A stretch of DNA of 64,000 bases from Clostridium_AW sp963515715 (GTDB lineage Bacteria; Bacillota; Clostridia; Clostridiales; Clostridiaceae), in the NCBI RefSeq assembly GCF_963515715.1, contig NZ_CAUPZS010000007.1, positions 62,001-126,000 on the forward strand, given 5' to 3'. How positions within the stretch are numbered: the first letter of the stretch is position 1; each line of letters begins with the position of its first letter. A program made the position numbers and the translations under genes. The notes below the pieces were generated by a model that saw only the letters and a list, made by a program, of their open reading frames with translations, was not told the origin of the DNA and searched no databases. Shown here one piece after another: positions 25,434 through 32,690 of this stretch.

Positions 25434-25802
25434 TTATGCGGGAAATCCATTTGAAACAAAATATATTATCATAATTATAGCGTCAATCAAAAATATCATA
25501 CCAAAAATTTTAGCAAGTAAAAGAATAATCTCATATACACTTTTTTTCGGTGTATCTAATTTAGCTACAGAAATATCTGAAACTTTAGAGTTAACCTCTG
25601 AAGTGCATGTGCCTTTTACCAACCCATCTAGTGATATATTAAAAAATTCGCTTATTAATATTAATTTATCCATTTCAGGAGTTGTTTCACCTAATTCCCA
25701 CTTTGATATTGTTTGTCTTGATACATTTAACTGACTGCCTAATTCATCTTGAGACAATCCTTTTTCTTTTCTCAAAGACAATAGCTTTTTATTAAAATTC
25801 AT
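25434..25802 (-). CDS. XRE-family regulator with a C-terminal membrane segment
   Basis: A 122-residue protein. Residues 5-58 form a helix-turn-helix of the XRE/Cro type (KEKGLSQDELGSQLNVSRQT, WELGETTPEMDKL). A linker to about residue 90 leads to one hydrophobic helix (about 94-117) that should anchor it to the membrane. This layout suggests a sensor-type regulator that keeps the neighbouring CPBP protease gene under control. GGAGGGAATGAG precedes the ATG. Inferred, not shown. Confidence 0.83.
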   Translation of the reverse strand: MNFNKKLLSLRKEKGLSQDELGSQLNVSRQTISKWELGETTPEMDKLILISEFFNISLDGLVKGTCTSEVNSKVSDISVAKLDTPKKSVYEIILLLAKIFGMIFLIDAIIMIIYFVSNGFPA

Positions 25803-25952
25803 CTCATTCCCTCCGTTTTATTGTACTATTTGACAACTGTTACCTCTACCAACTATCATTGGAAATCTGTCAACCAAGCTTAACATTATCGCAATTATGT
25901 AATTGTATTGTAATTATATACTAAAATTGTAACAAAATGAAGGAGGGATAAT

Positions 25953-26009
25953 ATGAGAGTCTATCCAAATCAAGAAGCAATTGATAATCTAAAAGCCTTT
26001 GATGAATAA
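25953..26009 (+). CDS. Possible 18-residue leader or gene remnant
   Basis: An ATG with a strong AAGGAGGGA site eight bases before it opens an 18-codon frame (MRVYPNQEAIDNLKAFDE, then TAA). After the stop the same frame continues for nine more codons (LSDQPQYQG) to a second stop. It may be a micro-protein, a leader or the stub of a decayed gene. I do not recognise it. Confidence 0.3.
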   Translation: MRVYPNQEAIDNLKAFDE

Positions 26010-26047
26010 TTAAGTGACCAACCCCAATATCAAGGTTAAGGATTAGT

Positions 26048-26572
26048 TTATATTTTTGAATATTTTAAAATTGTAATACCGCTATCTACCACATACTCTT
26101 TTAGATGTAGTTTTATTGTAGGATTATTTTCTAAAAATAAAGGTCTTCCTTTTCCTAATATTGTAGGAATTATTCCAATTATATATTCATCAATAATATC
26201 AGCCTTAATAAAGTTATCTACAAGTCCTCCACCACCGAATAGAAATATATCCTTGCCATCCTTCTCTTGTTCTTCTTGGATTACCTTACATATATCTCCG
26301 CTAATAAAGTGGATGTTGTCTTGATTTTGAATTTCTTCTGATGTTGCTACATATACCTTTTTATTTTTAAAGTCATTATGCATATTTTGCGCATAACAAT
26401 TTTTACCCATAACTACTACATCTATTCCTTCTAGAAATTTATCAAAATCGAATTTATTTTTAGTATTTAATGTGTCGTCTCCATCTCCAACTATCCAATC
26501 AAAACCACCATCTTCTGACGCTATATATCCATCAAGACTTATCGCTAAATTTAAAATTATTTTTCTTTTCAT
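26048..26572 (-). CDS. Dihydrofolate-reductase-like (RibD C-terminal) protein
   Basis: A 174-residue protein of the RibD C-terminal/DHFR-fold family. The opening RKIILNLAISLDGYIASEDG, the NADPH-binding FLFGGGGLVDNFIKADIIDE and the closing ILGKGRPLF are family landmarks. These stand-alone forms (YwjB/YyaP type) reduce unknown substrates. It diverges from the WYL regulator across 130 bases, a common pairing that suggests control by that regulator. AAGGAGGAA precedes the ATG. Confidence 0.88.
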   Translation of the reverse strand: MKRKIILNLAISLDGYIASEDGGFDWIVGDGDDTLNTKNKFDFDKFLEGIDVVVMGKNCYAQNMHNDFKNKKVYVATSEEIQNQDNIHFISGDICKVIQEEQEKDGKDIFLFGGGGLVDNFIKADIIDEYIIGIIPTILGKGRPLFLENNPTIKLHLKEYVVDSGITILKYSKI

Positions 26573-26702
26573 ATTAAGTTCCTCCTTATTATCTAAAATA
26601 TTATTTTAGTCTTCATATAGTTTATAATTATTATTGTTTGATACTTAATTAATTATAGTCTATAATAGTTGACATCTTATGTCATATAATAGGAGGAAGG
26701 TT

Positions 26703-27656
26703 ATGAGAGCAGACAGATTAATTTCTATAATAATGTTGTTACAAATACATAAAAAATTAACTGCTTCTGAACTATCAAAAAAACTTGAGGTTTCTGTAAG
26801 AACTATTTACAGGGATATTGATACCCTCAGTGGTATTGGAGTACCTATAGTTTCTGATAAGGGTATAAATGGTGGGATAAGGCTTTTAGGAGACTATAAA
26901 ACTTCCATTACAGGAATAAATGAAAATGAACTTTTCTCTTTATTCATTCCTACTGGTGATAAAATTTTAGAGGATTTAGGCGTTGAAAATCTTAAGAATT
27001 CTACAATACTTAAAATTTTAGGAAACTCTTCACCTAATCAAGTAAAAGAATTTGAAAACATTCAAAATTATATCTATATAGATATGTATACTTGGAATGA
27101 GACTAATATTAGTGTAAATACAGACATTCTTTCTGTATTGCAAAATGCTATATGGAACTCAAAATCATTAAAGATATTATATAGAAAAATAAATGAAACA
27201 AAAGAAGTAGTACTAAATCCGCTTGGTTTAGTTTGCAAACGAGGGATTTGGTATTTAGTTGCAGTAAATAATGAAATTATTAAAACATATAAAGTAACTT
27301 CTATTGAGTCTGCTTTATTAATGGATGATAGGTTTATTAGACCATATGATTTCAACTTAAAAAGTTACTGGAGAAATTCTATTAGTAATTTTAAAAGTTT
27401 AATTCCTAAGCATACTTTTACATTTAAAGTTAGCCCCTATATCTTAAATCATATAAAAGAAAGACAATTCATAACTATAAGTGAAACTATGGTTAAAAAA
27501 AATGAAATTTATCTTAATATAGAGTTTGATGCTATATGGCAGGGTATAGAGTTTGCTTTTGGATACGGCAAGGATATTGAAATTATTGAACCTATTGACG
27601 CTATCTCTGAAATGAAGAAAAAAGCATTGGAAGTAATTGATTTATATTTAAAATAA
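26703..27656 (+). CDS. WYL-domain helix-turn-helix regulator
   Basis: A 317-residue regulator. The N-terminal DeoR-type HTH is visible at LTASELSKKLEVSVRTIYRDIDTLSGIG (about residues 20-47), and the WYL domain lies around LKILYRK...NPLGLVCKRGIWYLVAVNN, followed by the C-terminal WCX extension. The start is the ATG at 26703, with AGGAGGAAGG before it; an in-frame ATG 24 bases upstream has no ribosome site. It diverges from the DHFR-like gene and may control it. Confidence 0.9.
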   Translation: MRADRLISIIMLLQIHKKLTASELSKKLEVSVRTIYRDIDTLSGIGVPIVSDKGINGGIRLLGDYKTSITGINENELFSLFIPTGDKILEDLGVENLKNSTILKILGNSSPNQVKEFENIQNYIYIDMYTWNETNISVNTDILSVLQNAIWNSKSLKILYRKINETKEVVLNPLGLVCKRGIWYLVAVNNEIIKTYKVTSIESALLMDDRFIRPYDFNLKSYWRNSISNFKSLIPKHTFTFKVSPYILNHIKERQFITISETMVKKNEIYLNIEFDAIWQGIEFAFGYGKDIEIIEPIDAISEMKKKALEVIDLYLK

Positions 27657-27664
27657 CCTGTAAA

Positions 27665-27719
27665 TAAGCCATTATAAAAAATACATATCAACTTAGTATA
27701 GATTTCTTATAATGGCTTA
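27665..27719 (+). terminator. Inverted repeat after the WYL gene
   Basis: TAAGCCATTATAA (27665-27677) and TTATAATGGCTTA (27707-27719) pair perfectly over a 29-base loop. It sits just past the WYL stop. The loop is long for a terminator, so the strength is uncertain. Confidence 0.5.
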
Positions 27720-27792
27720 CTATATATTTGAAATTTTAAATGCAATTCATAAGAAATTATTATTTTCTATAAAAGTTTAGCAAAAACCTACG

Positions 27793-28272
27793 TCATTTAT
27801 GGTACGGTTCGCCTTTCATAATTCTATATCCTCTATATATTTGCTCTAATAGCATTACTTTAAATAGTTGATGGGGAAAGGTCATTTTTGAAAAGCAAAG
27901 CTTGTAGTTTGCTCTATTTAAAACTTGAGGGGATAGTCCTAAGGATCCTCCGATAACAAAAGTTAGGTTACTTTCTCCCTTAACTCCCAGATTATTTATG
28001 AAGTTTGAAAAAGATACGGAAGTAAGCTCTTTGCCATTTAAATCTAAGGCTATTACAAACATATTATCCTTTATACTTCTTAATATTAAATCTCCCTCTT
28101 TTTCTTTTATTTGAAGTTCTTCTTTTTCAGAAGCATTATCTGGAGTTTTTTCATCGGGAAGTTCTATCATATCTAATTTACAGTATCTGCCTAGTCTTTT
28201 TGAGTATTCTCCTACGGCATCTTTTAAGTACTTTTCCTTAATCTTGCCTACAGAAATAATAGTTATATTCAT
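27793..28272 (-). CDS. rlmH: 23S rRNA (pseudouridine1915-N3)-methyltransferase
   Basis: A 159-residue SPOUT methyltransferase that methylates pseudouridine 1915 of 23S rRNA in assembled ribosomes. Matches span the protein: the start MNITIISVGKIKEKYLKDAV, ALDLNGKELTS, FVIGGSLGLS (SAM-binding knot) and the C-terminal YRGYRIMKGEPYHK, which is the classic RlmH end. Length is exactly as expected. The gene runs with the downstream-facing minus-strand block. Confidence 0.97.
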   Translation of the reverse strand: MNITIISVGKIKEKYLKDAVGEYSKRLGRYCKLDMIELPDEKTPDNASEKEELQIKEKEGDLILRSIKDNMFVIALDLNGKELTSVSFSNFINNLGVKGESNLTFVIGGSLGLSPQVLNRANYKLCFSKMTFPHQLFKVMLLEQIYRGYRIMKGEPYHK

Positions 28273-28362
28273 AATTTATCACCTGATTTTTATAAAAATT
28301 AATTTAAAAAGGGCTGCATAAATGCCAGCCCCAGTATATTATTTACTTATAATATTTAATTA

Positions 28363-28863
28363 TTAGTTATTTCCACAACATTTTTTGTATTTTTTACCAC
28401 TGCCACAAGAACAAGGGTCATTTCTTCCTATTTTATTATCATTTACTACAGTTTTTGTGTCTTTCCACTGATTACGTATTTCTTTTCTTTTTTCTATAGA
28501 GAAGATAGCTTCCCATTGTGGAAGTTCATATAAATAATCAGCTTTTGCATCTAACATGTTAAAATATAATTTTTCAAAGTCAATATCTAAACTCACTTCT
28601 GAGTTTTCATCTAGTGTATCAAGGTCTAATGGGGTTTTAAGGCTATCATTTACTCCGTCAAGAAAACCTATGAAGAAAATTGTAGGAGTATTATACTTAT
28701 CAGCTAATTCCTTTAAAACTCCAACAACTTGGCCATTATGTTCAGCTAAAACTTGAGTATAGATACTTTTTTCAATAGCGCCGTATTCTTTCCAAAAGGC
28801 TGCCTCCCCTTTTGTTCTAACATAATCTACAACCATATCTGTCCATTGCTTATATAAACTCAT
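28363..28863 (-). CDS. SEC-C metal-binding motif protein
   Basis: A 166-residue protein ending in the zinc-binding SEC-C motif GRNDPCSCGSGKKYKKCCGNN, as found at the C-terminus of SecA. The N-terminal 140 residues are acidic and helical and have no assigned function. Start at 28863: AAAGGAGAA lies eight bases upstream, whereas the ATG at 28869 would abut it. The metal probably serves protein or nucleic-acid binding. A link to SecA is only by motif. Confidence 0.85.
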   Translation of the reverse strand: MSLYKQWTDMVVDYVRTKGEAAFWKEYGAIEKSIYTQVLAEHNGQVVGVLKELADKYNTPTIFFIGFLDGVNDSLKTPLDLDTLDENSEVSLDIDFEKLYFNMLDAKADYLYELPQWEAIFSIEKRKEIRNQWKDTKTVVNDNKIGRNDPCSCGSGKKYKKCCGNN

Positions 28864-28953
28864 ATACATTTCTCCTTTAGTAAAAGTTTTTAATTTACAA
28901 TATTATAATAGAAAATTATCTTACATTCAATAAATAATATTAAATTTCAGTTT

Positions 28954-29520
28954 TTATTTAAGCTTCGCATTATCCATATCATTTCTTCCAAGAGGATTAG
29001 ATAGGTTATAATTTCCACCCAAAGTTTTTATATCCTCGTTATCTACTAGAAATTTTACTTTTTCTATAGAAGGTATTGTGGTTAATGACCAAATAATACT
29101 TTTTAAAGAAGCCTCTTCTTTGGTTGATGACATATTGGTGATAGCTTCTTTACTGAAATTAACATAAGCTATTTTATCAGTTATAGAAAAAGATATTAAT
29201 CTAGTTTCCTTTGGCAAAATTGGTTTTAGTTTACTATTAACGGTTGGACCTTTAATAAGTTCAAGCATAATAATTTCACCAAGAAGTTCATCATTTTTTA
29301 TTAGTCTCTCCTCCACGGCTATTTCCGAGGCTTTGTTATTTTTTGATGCATCAAAATATAGATGCAGTTCTACCGTATTATCTTTATCATTAGTAAGATT
29401 TAGCTTTTCAATTTTTTGCTTATTCTGTTTGCTAAGCTTATCCCTCTTTTCGCAAGAAGTTAATGCGACTGACGAAACAATTAAAGTAGAACATAAAACA
29501 ATACTGATAATACCTTTCAT
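28954..29520 (-). CDS. GerMN-domain lipoprotein
   Basis: A 188-residue lipoprotein with the lipobox ALTSC and a single GerMN domain (from about VELHLYFDASKNN to the SLKSIIWSLTTIPSIEKVKFLVDN block). GerMN proteins take part in sporulation or germination and in wall-associated complexes. The start ATG at 29520 follows AAAGGTGA; an in-frame GTG at 29529 is part of that site. It lies 15 bases downstream of walJ and is likely co-transcribed with it. Confidence 0.87.
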   Translation of the reverse strand: MKGIISIVLCSTLIVSSVALTSCEKRDKLSKQNKQKIEKLNLTNDKDNTVELHLYFDASKNNKASEIAVEERLIKNDELLGEIIMLELIKGPTVNSKLKPILPKETRLISFSITDKIAYVNFSKEAITNMSSTKEEASLKSIIWSLTTIPSIEKVKFLVDNEDIKTLGGNYNLSNPLGRNDMDNAKLK

Positions 29521-29535
29521 ACTATTCACCTTTCT

Positions 29536-30321
29536 TTAAAATTCGATATAGTCACTAGGCATATCCCTTTTAGCCATGAAAATTTTTATATCTTTATCTA
29601 ATATTACATCATTTTCTAAGAGTATGTTTATTACAGTTTGATATGCTAATTCTGGATAATTATTGGTCTTGCTTAAATGTCCTAACATTACTTTTTTTTC
29701 TTTGTTTCCCAATATTTTAAGTAGGGCTTTTCCACAATCTTCGTTAGATAGATGGCCTATACTGCTTAAAATTCTCCTTTTTAAAGGATAAGGGTATGGA
29801 CCGAATTTTAACATCTCTACATCATGATTGCTTTCTAACAATATTGCATCAGCATCTTTTAAAATATTCTCTACTTCTGATGAAAAATGACCCAAATCTG
29901 TGGCTAAACAAAACTTTTTTCCTTTGTGATATACAGCATATCCCTGAGGATAAGCTGCATCATGAGGTATTTTATAACTCATGATTTCCATATCTTTAAT
30001 TGTAATATTATTGCTATCAATGAATTTAATATTATCTTCTTTGATTTTTCCTATGCTACACATCATCGCTTCCCAAGTATGGGGATGGGTATATATAGGA
30101 ATATTATATTTTCTAGAAAGAACTCCAACTCCTTTAGTATGGTCAGAATGTTCATGTGTTACTAAAATAGCATCTATTTCTTCAGGAGATTCCCCTATTG
30201 AGCATAGAGCTTTTTCTATACTTTTTCCAGGAAGCCCAGCATCTATTAGTATCTTGCCTTTTTCAGAAGACACAAAAATACTATTTCCACTGCTTCCGCT
30301 ATATAACGAACAAAAATGCAT
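29536..30321 (-). CDS. walJ: MBL-fold hydrolase WalJ/YycJ
   Basis: A 261-residue metallo-beta-lactamase-fold protein. The metal motif is LVTHEHSDHTKG, followed by distal His and Asp ligands (GYAVYHKGKKFCLATDLGH and LLESNHDVEML). It opens with the YycJ signature MHFCSLYSGSSGNSIFV. In Gram-positives YycJ is tied to the WalRK system and to DNA repair. The start at 30321 is backed by GGTGGAGA; a GTG at 30333 is upstream in frame. The WalRK genes are not in this window. Confidence 0.9.
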   Translation of the reverse strand: MHFCSLYSGSSGNSIFVSSEKGKILIDAGLPGKSIEKALCSIGESPEEIDAILVTHEHSDHTKGVGVLSRKYNIPIYTHPHTWEAMMCSIGKIKEDNIKFIDSNNITIKDMEIMSYKIPHDAAYPQGYAVYHKGKKFCLATDLGHFSSEVENILKDADAILLESNHDVEMLKFGPYPYPLKRRILSSIGHLSNEDCGKALLKILGNKEKKVMLGHLSKTNNYPELAYQTVINILLENDVILDKDIKIFMAKRDMPSDYIEF

Positions 30322-30334
30322 AATATTCTCCACC

Positions 30335-31594
30335 TTATTTAACAGTAACTCTTTTTATATCAGCACCTAAGGCATTAAATTTATTTTCGATATGTGGGTA
30401 CCCTCTATCTATATGATCTATATCTAATACCTCAGTAGTTCCTTCTGCAATTAAACCTGCTATTATCATAGCAGCTCCTGCCCTTAAATCTGTCGCTTTC
30501 ACTATAGCGCCGGTGAGTCTATTTACACCATCAATAATTGCAGTTCGACCTTCTACCTTAACATTAGCACCCATTTTTTTCAATTCATCTACATGCTTAA
30601 ATCTGCTTTCCCATATACTCTCATTAATAAGACTTCTTCCTTCAGATATACATAGAAGAGTGCTCATCGGTTGTTGAACATCCGTTGGGAAACCAGGATA
30701 AGGTAAAGTTTTCACATTTACACCTTTTAAATTTTTATTGGAGTTAACGGTAACAGAATCACCGTTTTCCAAAACTTCTACACCCATTTCTACAAGTTTT
30801 GCAGTAATAGATTCTAAATGCTTTGGTATTACATTGTTTATGGTAACTTTACCACCACAGGCAGCGGCTGCAATCATATATGTACCCGCTTCAATTTGAT
30901 CCGGAATTACACTATAAGAACATCCTTTTAATTCATCTACACCTGTTATTCTTATTATATCGGTACCTGCACCTTTTATATTTGCGCCCATTGAATTTAA
31001 GAAATTTGCTACATCTACTACATGAGGCTCTTTCGCTGCATTCTCTAAAACAGTAGTGCCTTCAGCCAGTGTAGCAGCTAGCATAAGATTAATTGTAGCG
31101 CCAACACTTACTACGTCAAGAAAAATATTTGTACCAATGAGCTTTTCAGCTTCGACATAAACAGAACCATGTTCAATAGTAACTTTAGCTCCTAAAGCTT
31201 CAAAACCTTTGATATGTTGATCTATTGGCCTTACACCTATAGAGCAACCACCAGGCATTTCAACTCGAGCCTTTTTAAATCTTCCGAGTAATGCGCCTAT
31301 TAAATAGTAAGAAGCTCTCATTTTTCTAACATCTTCTGTATTAGCATTGTAGCTATTTAAACATGAACTATCAATAATTGCTGAGTTATCAGATATTTTA
31401 ACCTTGCAACCCAGGCTTTCTATTATTCTTTCTATACAATGAACGTCATCAATATCTGGAATATTATCTATAGTACAAACTCCTGAAGCAGCCATTATAG
31501 CTGCTGGAAGAATTGCCACAGCAGCGTTTTTTGCTCCACTAATATCTATTTTACCATTTAGGGATCTACCACCATTTATAACTAATTTCTCCAT
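30335..31594 (-). CDS. murA: UDP-N-acetylglucosamine 1-carboxyvinyltransferase MurA
   Basis: A 419-residue enzyme that adds enolpyruvate from PEP to UDP-GlcNAc, the first committed step of peptidoglycan. The fosfomycin-target cysteine is present in MPGGCSIGVRPIDQHIKGFEALGA. Other landmarks are SGAKNAAVAILPA, YPGFPTDVQQP and ATDLRAGAAMIIAGL. The start is the ATG at 31594 (MEKLVING is the normal family start, AAGGA eight bases before); a further ATG lies three codons upstream. Clostridia often carry two MurA copies; which one this is cannot be told. Confidence 0.95.
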   Translation of the reverse strand: MEKLVINGGRSLNGKIDISGAKNAAVAILPAAIMAASGVCTIDNIPDIDDVHCIERIIESLGCKVKISDNSAIIDSSCLNSYNANTEDVRKMRASYYLIGALLGRFKKARVEMPGGCSIGVRPIDQHIKGFEALGAKVTIEHGSVYVEAEKLIGTNIFLDVVSVGATINLMLAATLAEGTTVLENAAKEPHVVDVANFLNSMGANIKGAGTDIIRITGVDELKGCSYSVIPDQIEAGTYMIAAAACGGKVTINNVIPKHLESITAKLVEMGVEVLENGDSVTVNSNKNLKGVNVKTLPYPGFPTDVQQPMSTLLCISEGRSLINESIWESRFKHVDELKKMGANVKVEGRTAIIDGVNRLTGAIVKATDLRAGAAMIIAGLIAEGTTEVLDIDHIDRGYPHIENKFNALGADIKRVTVK

Positions 31595-31758
31595 TCCCCG
31601 CATCCATCCTTATCTACGAATTTATTAATCTATCTATATATTGAACTTACATGCGTAAACTTATACTCATTTTACTACAAAGTATATTATATCATAATTC
31701 CATATTATTTTAACACTAAAATTTAAAATGTGAATAGCTAAAAAAGAAATAAATCAAA

Positions 31759-31789
31759 AATCCCAAAGGTAAATTTATCCTTTGGGATT
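31759..31789. terminator. Bidirectional hairpin by the DUF1540 gene
   Basis: AATCCCAAAGG (31759-31769) and CCTTTGGGATT (31779-31789) pair perfectly. The minus-strand exit is TTTTGATTTATTTC. It lies 9 bases past the stop of the DUF1540 gene. Confidence 0.72.
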
Positions 31790-31797
31790 TTCATTTG

Positions 31798-31956
31798 CTA
31801 ATCTTTTTTAAAACTAGAGCAATCAGTACATTTTATAGTTGTTGCTACAGGTTCATGTTTTGAAACTTTAATTTGATCTAAAGTGCAATAGTCATCCTGC
31901 TTATAATGGAATTTGCACTCATTAACTGTACATGCTATACTATTATTATGTTTCAT
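31798..31956 (-). CDS. Small DUF1540 cysteine-motif protein
   Basis: A 52-residue protein in the gap between murA and the 2H phosphoesterase. It starts MKHNNSIACTVNECKFHYKQ with GGGAGGGA seven to eight bases upstream of the ATG. It has the DUF1540 pattern: Cys9, Cys14, Cys24, then a CTDCSSF pair (Cys43, Cys46), consistent with one metal or redox site. DUF1540 proteins are small, common in clostridia and of unknown function. The stop is TAG at 31798-31800, just before a good terminator. Confidence 0.85.
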   Translation of the reverse strand: MKHNNSIACTVNECKFHYKQDDYCTLDQIKVSKHEPVATTIKCTDCSSFKKD

Positions 31957-32088
31957 ATTTAAAGTCCCTCCCATAAAATATTAATTTAATTGAATTATTA
32001 TTATTATTTCACTGCGTAATTTAATTATGTGTGTAATAATATACTTTAATATGAAAATAAAATATGTTATTAAAATTGGGGGATAAAA

Positions 32089-32637
32089 ATGAAGTATTAT
32101 TTAGTAGGTTTATTTGATGAAGAATCTTATAAATACATGGAGAATATTCAAAGAGGTATATGTAGAAAATATAAGTTATATAAAAATATGCCTATGTTAC
32201 ATATAACATTAGAGGTTATAGAGGATCCTGATATAGAAGAATTGACCAGAATAGTAAATAATATAATAAATCCTTATAAGAAATTTAAAGTAATGATAGA
32301 TGGAGCAATATGTTTTGATCCACCATACAAATCTGTAAATCTTAAATTACAAAACAAAGGATATATATCAAGATTAGCTAGGAAATTTAATGATACTTTA
32401 AAGTTAAGCAATTTTAAAGTAAGACAAAATATAGATAACTGGGATTTACATGTATCTTTAGCAAATACAAATTATGCTCAAAGAGAATGGAGTAGTAAAG
32501 AGTATTTAAATGCATGTGAAATGATGAAGGGAAAAAGTATAAAAGAAACAGCTACTATAGAGAGAATAGAATTGTGGAAACCAATTAATAATAGAAAAGA
32601 AATGGTAGTAAAGTCGTTTTCTTTAAGAGAATTTTAG
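32089..32637 (+). CDS. 2H phosphoesterase (2'-5' RNA ligase-like)
   Basis: A 182-residue protein of the 2H phosphoesterase superfamily, which opens or forms 2',3'-cyclic or 2'-5' phosphodiesters. The two His-x-Thr/Ser motifs are MLHITLEV (about residue 39) and DLHVSLAN (about residue 124). Length and layout fit the YjcG/LigT group. AGGGGGATAAA... lies upstream of the ATG as the ribosome site. It is monocistronic, with its own terminator. Confidence 0.85.
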   Translation: MKYYLVGLFDEESYKYMENIQRGICRKYKLYKNMPMLHITLEVIEDPDIEELTRIVNNIINPYKKFKVMIDGAICFDPPYKSVNLKLQNKGYISRLARKFNDTLKLSNFKVRQNIDNWDLHVSLANTNYAQREWSSKEYLNACEMMKGKSIKETATIERIELWKPINNRKEMVVKSFSLREF

Positions 32638-32652
32638 TGGATAAATTCATAA

Positions 32653-32686
32653 AACCCTAGGTATATAAAACCATATACCTAGGGTT
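32653..32686. terminator. Bidirectional terminator, 2H phosphoesterase / glutamine synthetase
   Basis: AACCCTAGGTATAT (32653-32666) pairs perfectly with ATATACCTAGGGTT (32673-32686). The convergent genes end on either side. Confidence 0.72.
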
Positions 32687-32690
32687 AAGT

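Noticed and set aside
25321..25734. Plus-strand open frame across the CPBP/XRE genes
   Set aside because: Antisense to two well-supported genes with good ribosome sites on the other strand; no recognisable domain.
29333..30370. Several plus-strand frames opposite walJ and the GerMN gene
   Set aside because: All antisense to convincing minus-strand genes, with hydrophobic low-complexity translations typical of shadow frames.
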